Positions 33,003 through 41,774 of a stretch of 64,000 nt of DNA are shown piece by piece. This DNA comes from Oceanobacter sp045430275. GTDB taxonomy: Bacteria > Pseudomonadota > Gammaproteobacteria > Pseudomonadales > Oceanobacteraceae. The notes under the pieces were generated by a model. The model saw only the letters and a program-made list of their open reading frames with translations, made no database searches and was not told the DNA's origin. The position numbers and the translations under genes were made by a program. Position 1 is the first letter of the stretch. Every line of letters begins with the position of its first letter. The stretch covers positions 1-64,000 of the forward strand of contig JAILXU010000003.1 of the NCBI GenBank assembly GCA_045430275.1, in the 5' to 3' direction.

Positions 33003-34775
33003 ATGCACGCCAGCAGCGACCGCTATCTGACTTTGTCCACGTTATTGGAAGACCTTCGACGCGAAGGGCTGCTGAGCGATGATACTTATCAACAGGGGTT
33101 GAGCATCCGCCGTGACCCTACAGAAGCTGATCTGCATCCTCTGACTTTGCTGGCCCGCCAGAATTTTAACGACGCTCGTCATGGTGACAAACGCCTGACT
33201 GAAGACGCCCTGACGGACTGGCTGGCGCAACAACATCACATGGAAAGCGTTGTGATTGATCCGCTGGAAACGGACGTCAGCGCCATTACCGAAGTGGTTT
33301 CTTACGCATTCGCCGAACGCCACAAGATCTTGCCTGTCGCCGTGACGCCCGAAGAGATTACCGTGGCCAGCGCCGAACCGATGGTCAGTAGCTGGGTGTC
33401 GGATGTTGAGCATGTCACGCGGCGTCAGGTCAAACGGGTGCTGACAGCCCCGGCTGCTATGGAACGTTTTCGGGTCGAGTTCTACCAACTGGCCAACTCC
33501 GTGAATCGCGCCCGCCGCGACCATAACTCGGCCAACTCGGTACAGAATCTGGAAGCCATGCTGGAGCTGGGCAGTGCTCGCGCCCCGGATGCCAACGACG
33601 AACACATCGTTAATATCGTTGACTGGTTGCTGCAATACGCCTTTGACCAGCGCGCCAGCGATATTCACCTGGAGCCACGCCGTGAGGTTGCTCATGTGCG
33701 CTTCCGCATTGATGGCGTGTTGCACAACGTCTACGAGTTACCGGCACAAGTCGGACTGGCAGTAATCGCGCGTCTGAAATCCCTTGGGCGCATGAACATC
33801 GCCGAAAAACGCCGCCCGCAAGACAGCCGCCTGAAAACCAAAACCCCTTCCGGGCAGGAAGTGGAGCTGCGTATTTCCACGCTTCCCACGGCCTTTGGTG
33901 AAAAAATGGTGATGCGTATCTTCGACCCACAGGTCTTGATTCGCAGCTTTTCCGAACTGGGATTCGGGGCTGAAGATCAACGCCGCTGGCATCGTATGTC
34001 GAGTAACAATCACGGCATCATTTTTGTGACAGGCCCTACCGGCTCCGGTAAAACCACCACGCTTTACACCACCCTCAAGCAACTGGCGACTTCCGAGGTG
34101 AACGTCTCCACCATCGAAGATCCGATTGAAATGGTGGAACCGGCGTTTAACCAGATGCAGGTGCACCCCGGTATTGATCTGACCTTTGCCGACGGTGTTC
34201 GAGCGCTGTTGCGTCAAGACCCGGACATCATCATGGTGGGTGAGGTACGCGATCTGGAAACTGCAGAAATTGCCGTACAAGCGGCCCTGACCGGCCACCT
34301 GGTGCTCTCGACCTTGCACACCAATGATGCGCCGTCAGCCTTTACCCGCTTGCTGGAACTGGGGTTGCCCAGCTACCTGATTCGCTCCAGTGTACTGGGT
34401 GTGATGGCGCAGCGTCTGGTGCGTACACTCTGTCCACATTGCAAGAAAAAAACCGCCGTGGATGAGAAACTCTGGAAACAGCTCACCGCCCCATGGCTGG
34501 TGAAAACCCCTTCCCATGTTCATACTGCAGTGGGGTGTCTGGAATGCCGAGGCACCGGTTATATGGGCCGAATGGGGATTTATGAAGTCATGCCCATGAG
34601 CGAGACACTGGAAGGCATGGTCACCGACCAGACCGATCACACTCGCTTGCGTCAGGCGGCCATGAAAGAAGGCATGCACAGCCTGCGCCTGAGTGGAGCA
34701 CACAAAGTTGCGGCTGGCCTGACCACACTGGAAGAAGTCTTCAGAGTCTCACCTTTGTCTCTGGTTCGTCATTGA
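33003..34775 (+). CDS. GspE/PulE/PilB-type secretion or pilus ATPase, solitary
   Basis: Hexameric ATPase family, 590 aa from ATG 33003; the open frame runs back to 32721 but only through the CYTH gene in another frame. The N-terminal T2SSE_N-like part is about 1-180. The motor domain has Walker A 'GPTGSGKTTTLYT', the Asp box 'STIEDPIE', Walker B-like 'PDIIMVGEVRDLETAEI' and the His box 'TGHLVLSTLHTND'. The metal-binding tetracysteine is 'CPHC' plus 'CLEC' before 'GTGYMGRMGIYEVMP'. No pilC, pilD or gsp genes are adjacent, so it is an orphan; whether it drives type IV pilus, type II secretion or something else cannot be read here. Confidence 0.9.
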   Translation: MHASSDRYLTLSTLLEDLRREGLLSDDTYQQGLSIRRDPTEADLHPLTLLARQNFNDARHGDKRLTEDALTDWLAQQHHMESVVIDPLETDVSAITEVVSYAFAERHKILPVAVTPEEITVASAEPMVSSWVSDVEHVTRRQVKRVLTAPAAMERFRVEFYQLANSVNRARRDHNSANSVQNLEAMLELGSARAPDANDEHIVNIVDWLLQYAFDQRASDIHLEPRREVAHVRFRIDGVLHNVYELPAQVGLAVIARLKSLGRMNIAEKRRPQDSRLKTKTPSGQEVELRISTLPTAFGEKMVMRIFDPQVLIRSFSELGFGAEDQRRWHRMSSNNHGIIFVTGPTGSGKTTTLYTTLKQLATSEVNVSTIEDPIEMVEPAFNQMQVHPGIDLTFADGVRALLRQDPDIIMVGEVRDLETAEIAVQAALTGHLVLSTLHTNDAPSAFTRLLELGLPSYLIRSSVLGVMAQRLVRTLCPHCKKKTAVDEKLWKQLTAPWLVKTPSHVHTAVGCLECRGTGYMGRMGIYEVMPMSETLEGMVTDQTDHTRLRQAAMKEGMHSLRLSGAHKVAAGLTTLEEVFRVSPLSLVRH

Positions 34776-34906
34776 AGTCCGTGTAAGATAGAAGTCTGAC
34801 AAACCTGCAGCATAACGGGTGTCAGGCACTGATTGGCCCTTGAACAACACCGGGTAACATGCCCCGTGATTCTTATTATTGATGTTACATAACAGGATAT
34901 TGCAGC

Positions 34907-35401
34907 GTGCTCAGATCTGTCCCTCCCATCATTGATCTGGAAGCCTCCGGCTTTGGCCGTGGCAGCTATCCCATCGAAATCGGCTACGCGCTGGAAGATC
35001 GGGTTGTACACTGCTGCCTGATCAAACCCGCCAGTGACTGGCATCACTGGAGTGAAGAGGCCGAGCAGATTCACGGTATTTCTCGCGAACAGCTGTTACA
35101 GGAAGGGAATAGCCCTCGCGAAGTTGCCTTGCGCCTGAACGACGCCTTGCGCGGTAAAACTCTGTATTCCGATGCCTGGAGTTTTGATACGTCCTGGCTC
35201 GGGCGACTGTTTAACGAAGCCGAACTGATCCAGCGCTTTCGTCTGGAAACCATCAATCGTCTGTTAACCCAGGAACAGATGGAAGCCTGGCACGACACCA
35301 AAAAATCCTTGTGGAGCGAATTGGGCATTGATCGCCACCGGGCTGCCAACGACGTTCGGGTCTTGCAGGAAACCTACCTGCGCGTCACCGGCCAAGCCTG
35401 A
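34907..35401 (+). CDS. DEDDh 3'-5' exonuclease family protein
   Basis: Small exonuclease-fold protein of 164 aa from GTG 34907 with AGGA upstream. Exo I 'PIIDLEASGFG' gives the first Asp and Glu, Exo II Asp lies in 'YSDAWSFDTSWLGRLF' and Exo III is 'DRHRAANDVRVLQ' with the His of DEDDh. 'EEAEQIHGIS' is the usual intervening motif. It resembles the proofreading-type fold without extra domains; the substrate (DNA or RNA) is unknown. It is 131 nt after the GspE-like gene. Confidence 0.88.
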   Translation: MLRSVPPIIDLEASGFGRGSYPIEIGYALEDRVVHCCLIKPASDWHHWSEEAEQIHGISREQLLQEGNSPREVALRLNDALRGKTLYSDAWSFDTSWLGRLFNEAELIQRFRLETINRLLTQEQMEAWHDTKKSLWSELGIDRHRAANDVRVLQETYLRVTGQA

Positions 35402-35611
35402 TTTCAGCCATAAGGTACGGTGCATCCGGCCAAAGGTAGCTGATAAAGTGGTATCCCCGCCACTTAGACGCTACATTTTCAATGATAAAAGGACACTTCA
35501 TTGGTTTATTGCAGAGTCAGTTATGGATAAATTGAGATCTGGTTCCTCGCCACACTCACACCAACTCTGATAAACCACCATGCTATTTTATTCCGCAGGA
35601 GTACGATAATT

Positions 35612-37045
35612 ATGGAGCTAGCCTCTATGATTCTGATCGGCATTCAGGGGTTGACTCTGGCTGTGCTGGCTGGATGTATTGTGATGCTAAAAAAACAGAT
35701 TCGAACGAGTACTGAAGAAGTCGCTACCCAAATCAGTGAGAGCGACCGGGAATCTGCCGAACAACTTGAACGCGTTGTAAACGAGATCAAGGATCACTTT
35801 GAGATTCACCTGAATAACATCGCCCACGATACCGATGCCCTTCGTACTGCCACCGCCACCATAGCTGAAGACTTCGCCAAATTGCGCACCCTGCAGGAAT
35901 TTTCCGTCAGTGAGCTGACCACTGGCAATACCCGCATTCAGGATACGTTATCTGACGGCCTACGGAAGCAACAGCAACAGATTCAAGACCTGGGCATCAC
36001 TACCCAACAGCGCTTTGAACAGTTCTCCGAACAGCAGCGACAACAAATTCAGGAAGACCTGACGGAGCAAACAGAAGGCTTGTTGAAACTGGCCGACTCC
36101 TCCCAGCGCATGCTGAGCACCATCATTAGCCACTTTAATCAACTGAGTGGCGAAATGGCGACACTCAAGAAAGCAACGGCTGCTCTGGTGAATAACCAGA
36201 AACAGCTCACCAGCTCAGTGGTTGCTTCACGCCAGTCTGTCACCAGCCTGCAAACCGTGGTTGAACAACAATTGCTTGCCAGCCAGGGGCAGGATGATCT
36301 GGTTACACGCGTCGATCAATTACGACGCAGCATAGAAGCCGACTTGCATGGGCTATCCTCTCGCATCGACCAACACCTTCAAACTCTGATGCAACGCCAG
36401 ACAGACAAATCCAGTGTCACTCGGGAAGACATCACAGGCCAAAAGATTGCCATTGAGGATGTTCGGGAGCAGGTTGATAACATCACCGGCGAGCTGAACA
36501 GCCTGGCTGAAGCACTGCTTGAAGCTCTGTCCGCTCAGGGAGAACTGCTCGCGGGCAGCATCGACCAGAGTCAGACCACACTCTACACCGAACTGGATTC
36601 GGTTCGTCAGGAACAGCAACGCCTGAATGAACTGTCGGATGACCTGCGCCGTCTGGTGCAGTTACTGCGGGTACACAATCAGAATACGCTGAGTCTGGAT
36701 GATTCCAGACCACAACTGGAAGTCGTGACAGGCAACAGCCGTCAGTATTTCAGCCATGGAAAACTGGAACGCTCGGACGACCTGATGACGGGTGATAGTA
36801 CGCATTACTACTATGAAGACGATCAGAAACACCGAGCCGATACGCTCAACAAACAGGGCCTGTTGAAGTACCGCTCGCTCTTTGATGAACAAGGGCAGCT
36901 AACAATCAGCTCAGAGTTTGACCCGGAAGGCAAGGAAACCTACCGCTATCACTTTGATGAATCTGGAAGCTTGACCGAGAAAGTACAGATCAATTACGAC
37001 GCCAACGGTATGCAGCTACGAGAAGTTTCTGAGGTCACGGGCTGA
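35612..37045 (+). CDS. Membrane-anchored coiled-coil protein with repeat tail, unknown
   Basis: I do not recognise a named family. The 477-aa protein has one N-terminal transmembrane helix (about 6-28, 'ILIGIQGLTLAVLAGCIVML'), then some 320 residues of Gln/Glu-rich coiled coil (about 30-350). The last 110 residues switch to short beta-type repeats: 'YFSHGKLERSDDLMTG', 'YYYEDDQKHRADTLNKQGLL', 'KYRSLFDEQGQLTISSEF' and 'YRYHFDESGSLTEKVQI', each with an aromatic, an acidic turn and Gly, resembling MORN_2 or YD-type repeats. The start follows AGGAG by ten bases. It stands alone and converges on lpxL with 2 nt between. The spacer before it (35402-35611) holds only a weak AAGTGG/CCACTT dyad. Confidence 0.85.
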   Translation: MELASMILIGIQGLTLAVLAGCIVMLKKQIRTSTEEVATQISESDRESAEQLERVVNEIKDHFEIHLNNIAHDTDALRTATATIAEDFAKLRTLQEFSVSELTTGNTRIQDTLSDGLRKQQQQIQDLGITTQQRFEQFSEQQRQQIQEDLTEQTEGLLKLADSSQRMLSTIISHFNQLSGEMATLKKATAALVNNQKQLTSSVVASRQSVTSLQTVVEQQLLASQGQDDLVTRVDQLRRSIEADLHGLSSRIDQHLQTLMQRQTDKSSVTREDITGQKIAIEDVREQVDNITGELNSLAEALLEALSAQGELLAGSIDQSQTTLYTELDSVRQEQQRLNELSDDLRRLVQLLRVHNQNTLSLDDSRPQLEVVTGNSRQYFSHGKLERSDDLMTGDSTHYYYEDDQKHRADTLNKQGLLKYRSLFDEQGQLTISSEFDPEGKETYRYHFDESGSLTEKVQINYDANGMQLREVSEVTG

Positions 37046-37047
37046 CC

Positions 37048-37962
37048 TCAGCGTTTGTACAACAAACCTTTCTTTTCGCTGGCAATCGGCGATGTTTTAA
37101 AGCGCTTGTGAAGCCACAGGTATTGCGATGGGTGCTGGCGTAACTGGCGCTCAATAAACGCATTGGCCATACGGGCATCTTCCACATCATCACCACTGGG
37201 GATATTCAATGGCGGGTGTACCTCCACCTCATAACCGCTGTTGTCTTCACGGCGGAAATAGGTGATTGGCATCACCAGCGCTTTGCCAGCCTTGGCGATG
37301 CGGGAAGTTGCCGTGATCGTCGCTGCTGGCTGACCAAAGAAATCAACAAAGACGCTGTTCTTGCGTCCGAAGTCCTGATCCTGTGCGTACCAGAGCACCT
37401 CACCCTTCTTCAGCGTGCGGATAAAAGCACGGATGTCCTTGCGGGTAAAACACTGGTCATACAAGGCAGCACGACCCCGCTCCATCAGGTAGTTCATCAC
37501 CGGGTTATCTTGTGGGCGATAGCTGATGTTCACACGCTGAACATTACTGACCAGCGCTCCGGCCAGATCCAGCATCGAATAGTGCGCTCCCAGCAGCATC
37601 ACACCCTGGCCACGCGCCTGAGCTTCCTTGACCCGATCAAAACCCTTGAACATTGTGCGCTCAAGCAGGTAGTCCGGTTTCCGAAACCAACCCATCAGGG
37701 TTTCCATCAGGCCAATGCCATTATCGATAAAAATCTGCCGTACCAGCTTAGCTTGCTCCTGCTCGGATTTATCAGGAAAACAGAGTCTGATATTCACCTC
37801 GGCCACATGGCGACGACTGCGGCCTACTGCATGCAACAGCAGCCCCAGGGTCTTGCCAATCTGCAATTGCCAGCGGTAGGGCAAACGCGTCAATGCGACC
37901 AGCAGGCCCAGTCCCAGCCAGGTTGGCCAGTGGCGAGGATGCCAGAGTTCACGTGGGGGCAT
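37048..37962 (-). CDS. lpxL: Lipid A lauroyl/myristoyl-type acyltransferase
   Basis: Inner-membrane late acyltransferase of Kdo2-lipid A synthesis, 304 aa from ATG 37962, 6 nt after the hldD stop; the frame is open to a TTG at 37986. The N-terminal hydrophobic segment is 'WLGLGLLVALTRLP'. The catalytic HX4D motif is 'GAHYSMLD', and 'MLLGAHY', 'YRPQDNPVMNYLMERGR', 'GEVLWYAQDQDFGRK' and 'YLWLHKRFKT' are LpxL/LpxM family signatures. It sits at the end of hldE-hldD-lpxL, opposite waaA, in an LPS inner-core cluster. LpxL versus LpxM cannot be fully separated by eye. Confidence 0.9.
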   Translation of the reverse strand: MPPRELWHPRHWPTWLGLGLLVALTRLPYRWQLQIGKTLGLLLHAVGRSRRHVAEVNIRLCFPDKSEQEQAKLVRQIFIDNGIGLMETLMGWFRKPDYLLERTMFKGFDRVKEAQARGQGVMLLGAHYSMLDLAGALVSNVQRVNISYRPQDNPVMNYLMERGRAALYDQCFTRKDIRAFIRTLKKGEVLWYAQDQDFGRKNSVFVDFFGQPAATITATSRIAKAGKALVMPITYFRREDNSGYEVEVHPPLNIPSGDDVEDARMANAFIERQLRQHPSQYLWLHKRFKTSPIASEKKGLLYKR

Positions 37963-37967
37963 CGTAA

Positions 37968-38927
37968 TCAGTCCTGATTCAACCAATCAAGATAAGCTGC
38001 CACGCCTTCTTCAACCGCCGCAAATGGTTGATCGTATCCAGCGCTACGCAAGGCAGAGATATCCGCTTCGGTAAAGCTCTGATACGCGCCTTTCAGATGA
38101 TCCGGGAATGGCATGTAAGTCTTGCTGGCCTCGGTGCCACGCTGCTGGTGCCAGTCGAGTACCGCATCAGCGACATCATTGAAAGACTGGCAACGTCCGG
38201 TGCCCAGGTTGAAGATGCCGCTTTTGTCCGGGTTGGCCCAGAACCACAGGTTGACCGCAACCACGTCATTAACAAACACAAAGTCCCGACGCTGCTCGCC
38301 ATCACCGTAGCCATCCGATCCCGCGAACAGCTTGCACTGGCCCGAGTCTTTGATCTGATTATTAAAATGGAATGCCACGGAAGCCATGGAATCCTTGTGC
38401 TGCTCACGCGGGCCATAAACGTTGAAGTAACGGAAGCCAACCACCTGGCTTTCAAACGTGTGCTGGATACGACGCACGTACTGATCAAACTGCCACTTGG
38501 AATAACCGTAGACGTTCAGTGGACACTCGTGCGTACGCTCTTCCTTGAACACCGCACTGCCACCGTACACAGCCGCACTGGAGGCGTAGAGGAAAGGAAT
38601 ACGGCGAGCCAGACAAGCGTGCAGCAGGGTTTTGGAATATTCGTAATTGTTTTCCATCATGTACTTGCCGTCCCACTCAGTGGTGGCCGAACACGCGCCT
38701 TCATGGAAAATCGCCTCAACGCCGTCCAGTACATCGCCGCCGTCACGCACACGACGAATAAAGTCGTCTTTGTCGAGGTAATCGGCAATGTCCAGATCGT
38801 TCAGGTTGTAGAACTGACGACCATCACTCAGATCATCAATCACCAGAATATCGGTGCGACCCTGTTCATTCAGAGCCTTGACCAGATTGCTGCCGATAAA
38901 ACCGGCTCCGCCCGTAACAATAATCAT
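37968..38927 (-). CDS. hldD: ADP-glyceromanno-heptose 6-epimerase
   Basis: Short-chain dehydrogenase-type epimerase producing ADP-L-glycero-D-manno-heptose for the LPS core. 319 aa. The N-terminal nucleotide fold is 'IIVTGGAGFIGSNLVKAL'; catalytic Tyr and Lys are in 'NVYGYSKWQFD'; and 'FHEGACSATTEWDGKYMMENN' and 'GFRYFNVYGPREQHKDSMASV' are HldD signatures. Its start overlaps the hldE stop (ATGA), so the epimerase is made together with the enzyme that supplies its substrate. Confidence 0.98.
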   Translation of the reverse strand: MIIVTGGAGFIGSNLVKALNEQGRTDILVIDDLSDGRQFYNLNDLDIADYLDKDDFIRRVRDGGDVLDGVEAIFHEGACSATTEWDGKYMMENNYEYSKTLLHACLARRIPFLYASSAAVYGGSAVFKEERTHECPLNVYGYSKWQFDQYVRRIQHTFESQVVGFRYFNVYGPREQHKDSMASVAFHFNNQIKDSGQCKLFAGSDGYGDGEQRRDFVFVNDVVAVNLWFWANPDKSGIFNLGTGRCQSFNDVADAVLDWHQQRGTEASKTYMPFPDHLKGAYQSFTEADISALRSAGYDQPFAAVEEGVAAYLDWLNQD

Positions 38928-40354
38928 GTGTTTGATTCCTGAATTCGGTTAACGATGGCAGTAGTGGAACAGTTGTCTTTAAAGCTGAGAACAATCACAT
39001 CACCGCCGTTTTGCATCACACATTGACCACCGGCAATTTCTTCAACCCGGTAGTCGCCCCCTTTGACCAGGATATCTGGCAATAATCGGCAGATCAGTCG
39101 TTCTGGCGTGTCTTCGGCAAACGGCACTACCCAGTCAACGCTCTCCAGACCGGACAGAACCGCCATGCGATGATCAACGGAATTAATCGGTCGAGAAGGG
39201 CCTTTCAGACGAGCAACGGATTCGTCGGTGTTCACAGCCACCAAAAGCCGATCACCCAGTGCCTTGGCTTCCTGCAAATACTGAATATGACCCGGATGGA
39301 TAATATCGAAGCAGCCGTTGGTCATCACCAGTGTTTCGCCACGCTGGCGCGCTTCCTGAACCAGTTGTGCCAGATTGTCTTCATCAAACAGCCCCGCACC
39401 CACCCGATGTTCATGACGCAATTCACTGCGCAATTCTTCGGTAGACGCGGTTGCCGTGCCCAGTTTGCCGACCACAATTCCGGCAGCGGTATTGGCCAGC
39501 ACAGTGGCCTGATGCAGATCCTGACCCGCCGCCAGTGACGATGCCAGCACAGAAATCACGGTATCTCCGGCACCGGTGACATCGTAGACTTCGCGAGCAC
39601 GGGTCGGCAGGTGGAAAGGCTCCTGTCCCCTCTCGATCAGGGTCATGCCTTTTTCACTGCGCGTCACCAGCAATGCCTGTAAATCACAATCTTCCAGCAA
39701 GCCACGTGCTTTAGTGACCAAGGTTTCATCATCCGGGCACGCACCCACTACGGCTTCAAATTCGCTCAGGTTTGGCGTAATCAGAGTCGCACCGCGATAA
39801 CGCTCAAAATCGGAACCCTTGGGATCAACCAGAACAGGCTTACCAGCGCGCCGAGCGGCAGCAATCAAACGCTGCGGATTGGTCAGAGCACCCTTGCCGT
39901 AGTCGGATAAGATCACCACACCCGCCTGTTCCAACTGCTGATCGTAACGCTCATAGAGTTCCGTCAGATCGGTGCTGTGGAAGGCTTCTTCAAAGTCCAG
40001 CCGGATCAACTGCTGCTGACGACTGACAATGCGCAACTTGGTGATGGTCGGGTGGTCGGGATGGCGCTGAAAGTGGCAATCCACACCGGCTTCCGCCAGT
40101 ACTTCTTGCAGGTGATCGCCGTTGATGTCCTGACCTGCAACTCCCAACAGGGAGGCCTGAGCCCCCAGGGTCGCAATATTCAGAGCAACGTTGCCTGCAC
40201 CGCCAGCCCGAACTTCATCGTGCTGAATTTTAACCACGGGAACAGGGGCTTCTGGGGAAATACGGGATGTTGGGCCTTGCCAATAACGATCAAGCATGAC
40301 GTCACCAACAACCAGGACCTGGGCTTGATGAAAATCCGGAACCAATACGTTCAT
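38924..40354 (-). CDS. hldE: Bifunctional heptose kinase/adenylyltransferase
   Basis: 476 aa with two domains. The N-terminal ribokinase-type domain (1-330: 'VGDVMLDRYWQG', 'GGAGNVALNIATLGA', 'DVTGAGDTVISVLAS') phosphorylates heptose-7-phosphate at C1. The C-terminal nucleotidyltransferase ('VMTNGCFDIIHPGHIQYLQEA', 'VAVNTDESVARLKG') adds AMP. It heads the hldE-hldD-lpxL unit and is divergent from waaA with a 93-nt gap between start codons. Confidence 0.98.
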   Translation of the reverse strand: MNVLVPDFHQAQVLVVGDVMLDRYWQGPTSRISPEAPVPVVKIQHDEVRAGGAGNVALNIATLGAQASLLGVAGQDINGDHLQEVLAEAGVDCHFQRHPDHPTITKLRIVSRQQQLIRLDFEEAFHSTDLTELYERYDQQLEQAGVVILSDYGKGALTNPQRLIAAARRAGKPVLVDPKGSDFERYRGATLITPNLSEFEAVVGACPDDETLVTKARGLLEDCDLQALLVTRSEKGMTLIERGQEPFHLPTRAREVYDVTGAGDTVISVLASSLAAGQDLHQATVLANTAAGIVVGKLGTATASTEELRSELRHEHRVGAGLFDEDNLAQLVQEARQRGETLVMTNGCFDIIHPGHIQYLQEAKALGDRLLVAVNTDESVARLKGPSRPINSVDHRMAVLSGLESVDWVVPFAEDTPERLICRLLPDILVKGGDYRVEEIAGGQCVMQNGGDVIVLSFKDNCSTTAIVNRIQESNT

Positions 40355-40447
40355 AGGTAGATGAGGGCGTTGTGAACAAAGCTCGGGAGTCTAGCACATC
40401 GCCGCTTTGTGCTACCATGCGACGCTCCTTTGTCATGGGGATTGGTC

Positions 40448-41731
40448 GTGGCTCGCCTGCTTTATAGTCTGTTATTTTTTCTGTTATTGCCCTTAATGGT
40501 CATTCGTCTGCTGTGGCGCAGTCTGCGCAGCCCGGCTTATCGGCAGCGAATAAGTGAGCGCTTTGGCCAAGTGCCCGGAGCCATTCCCCGTGGAGCCATC
40601 TGGGTGCATGCGGTGTCTGTGGGAGAAAGTGTTGCGGCCCAACCTCTGATTGAGCGCTTGCTGGCTCGTTACCCAGAAACTCCCTTGTTGATGACCACCA
40701 CCACACCCACCGGGGCTGCTCAGGTAAAGCGCATGTTCGGTGATCGGGTTCATCACGCTTATCTGCCCTACGACCTGCCACTGTTCTGGTCAATTTTTTT
40801 CAACCGTGTCCAGCCACGTCTGCTGGTCATCATGGAAACCGAGCTATGGCCCAACTTGTTGGCTCATTGTGAGTCCCGGCAGGTTCCAGCAATTTTGGCC
40901 AATGCCCGCTTGTCAGAGAAGTCGGCCAGAGGCTATCGCAAATTTTCAGCCCTGACAGCACCCATGCTGCAACGCCTGACGGCCATTGCCGTTCAGTCAG
41001 CAGCCGATGGGGAACGTTTTGTACAACTGGGCTATCCATCGCAGCGACTGACCCAGACAGGTAGCATCAAATTTGATGTCGCCATTGCTGATCACCCTCA
41101 ACAACAGGGGCAAGCACTGCGACAGCAATGGGGGGCCGGGCGTCCGGTGCTGGCACTGGCATCCAGTCACGAAGGAGAAGATGAGTTGTTGCTGGAATGC
41201 TATCCACGTCTGGCAGCGGCCAATCCGGGCCTGATACTCATGCTTATTCCCCGCCACCCGGAACGTTTTGATCAGGTTGCCCAGTTAATTCAACAATACG
41301 ATCTGACCATGCACCGTCGCACCGAAGGTGACATGTCTACAGCCCGTGCTGATCAAATCCAGGTGTATCTGGCCGATACCATGGGCGAAATGCTGCCACT
41401 GCTGAGCGCAACGGATGTGGTGGTAATGGGAGGCAGCTTCGAGCCTGTCGGTGGTCATAATCCGATTGAGCCAGCCGCTCTGGGCAAGCCGGTGTTAATG
41501 GGGCCACACGCGTTTAATTTTGCCACCATTGTGGACGGGCTGGCAGCGCATGGGGCACTGGAAACCTGCACCGCGACCCAACTCAATCAAACTTTACTGG
41601 AGCTGTTCGAGCAACGGGAACGTCAAATAGCGATGGGCAAGGCAGGCCTGCATTTTGTGCAGGCCCATCGGGGAGCGGTAGACCGTCTGGAACAAGTCAT
41701 CAGCCCATATCTGGTTGAGACCCACACATAG
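40448..41731 (+). CDS. waaA: 3-deoxy-D-manno-octulosonic acid (Kdo) transferase
   Basis: Inner-membrane glycosyltransferase (GT30) that adds Kdo to lipid IVA. 427 aa from GTG 40448, chosen for GGGG seven bases ahead; the frame opens at 40409. An N-terminal anchor 'LLYSLLFFLLLPLMVIRLLW' precedes the acceptor domain with 'VHAVSVGESVAAQPLIERL' and 'METELWPNLLAHCESR', where the Glu is the likely base. The donor domain has 'VVMGGSFEPVGGHNPIEPAALGKPV', typical of WaaA. It ends 44 nt before the convergent tolC stop, separated by the tolC terminator. Confidence 0.96.
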   Translation: MARLLYSLLFFLLLPLMVIRLLWRSLRSPAYRQRISERFGQVPGAIPRGAIWVHAVSVGESVAAQPLIERLLARYPETPLLMTTTTPTGAAQVKRMFGDRVHHAYLPYDLPLFWSIFFNRVQPRLLVIMETELWPNLLAHCESRQVPAILANARLSEKSARGYRKFSALTAPMLQRLTAIAVQSAADGERFVQLGYPSQRLTQTGSIKFDVAIADHPQQQGQALRQQWGAGRPVLALASSHEGEDELLLECYPRLAAANPGLILMLIPRHPERFDQVAQLIQQYDLTMHRRTEGDMSTARADQIQVYLADTMGEMLPLLSATDVVVMGGSFEPVGGHNPIEPAALGKPVLMGPHAFNFATIVDGLAAHGALETCTATQLNQTLLELFEQRERQIAMGKAGLHFVQAHRGAVDRLEQVISPYLVETHT

Positions 41732-41739
41732 ACCCGGAG

Positions 41740-41765
41740 AAAAAGGCCACCCGTGAAAGGTGGCC
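41740..41765 (-). terminator. tolC terminator
   Basis: GGCCACC (41745-41751) and GGTGGCC (41759-41765) form a 7-bp stem with a 7-nt loop; on the minus strand it is followed by five T. It lies ten nt past the tolC stop. Confidence 0.85.
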
Positions 41766-41774
41766 TGAAGACAA

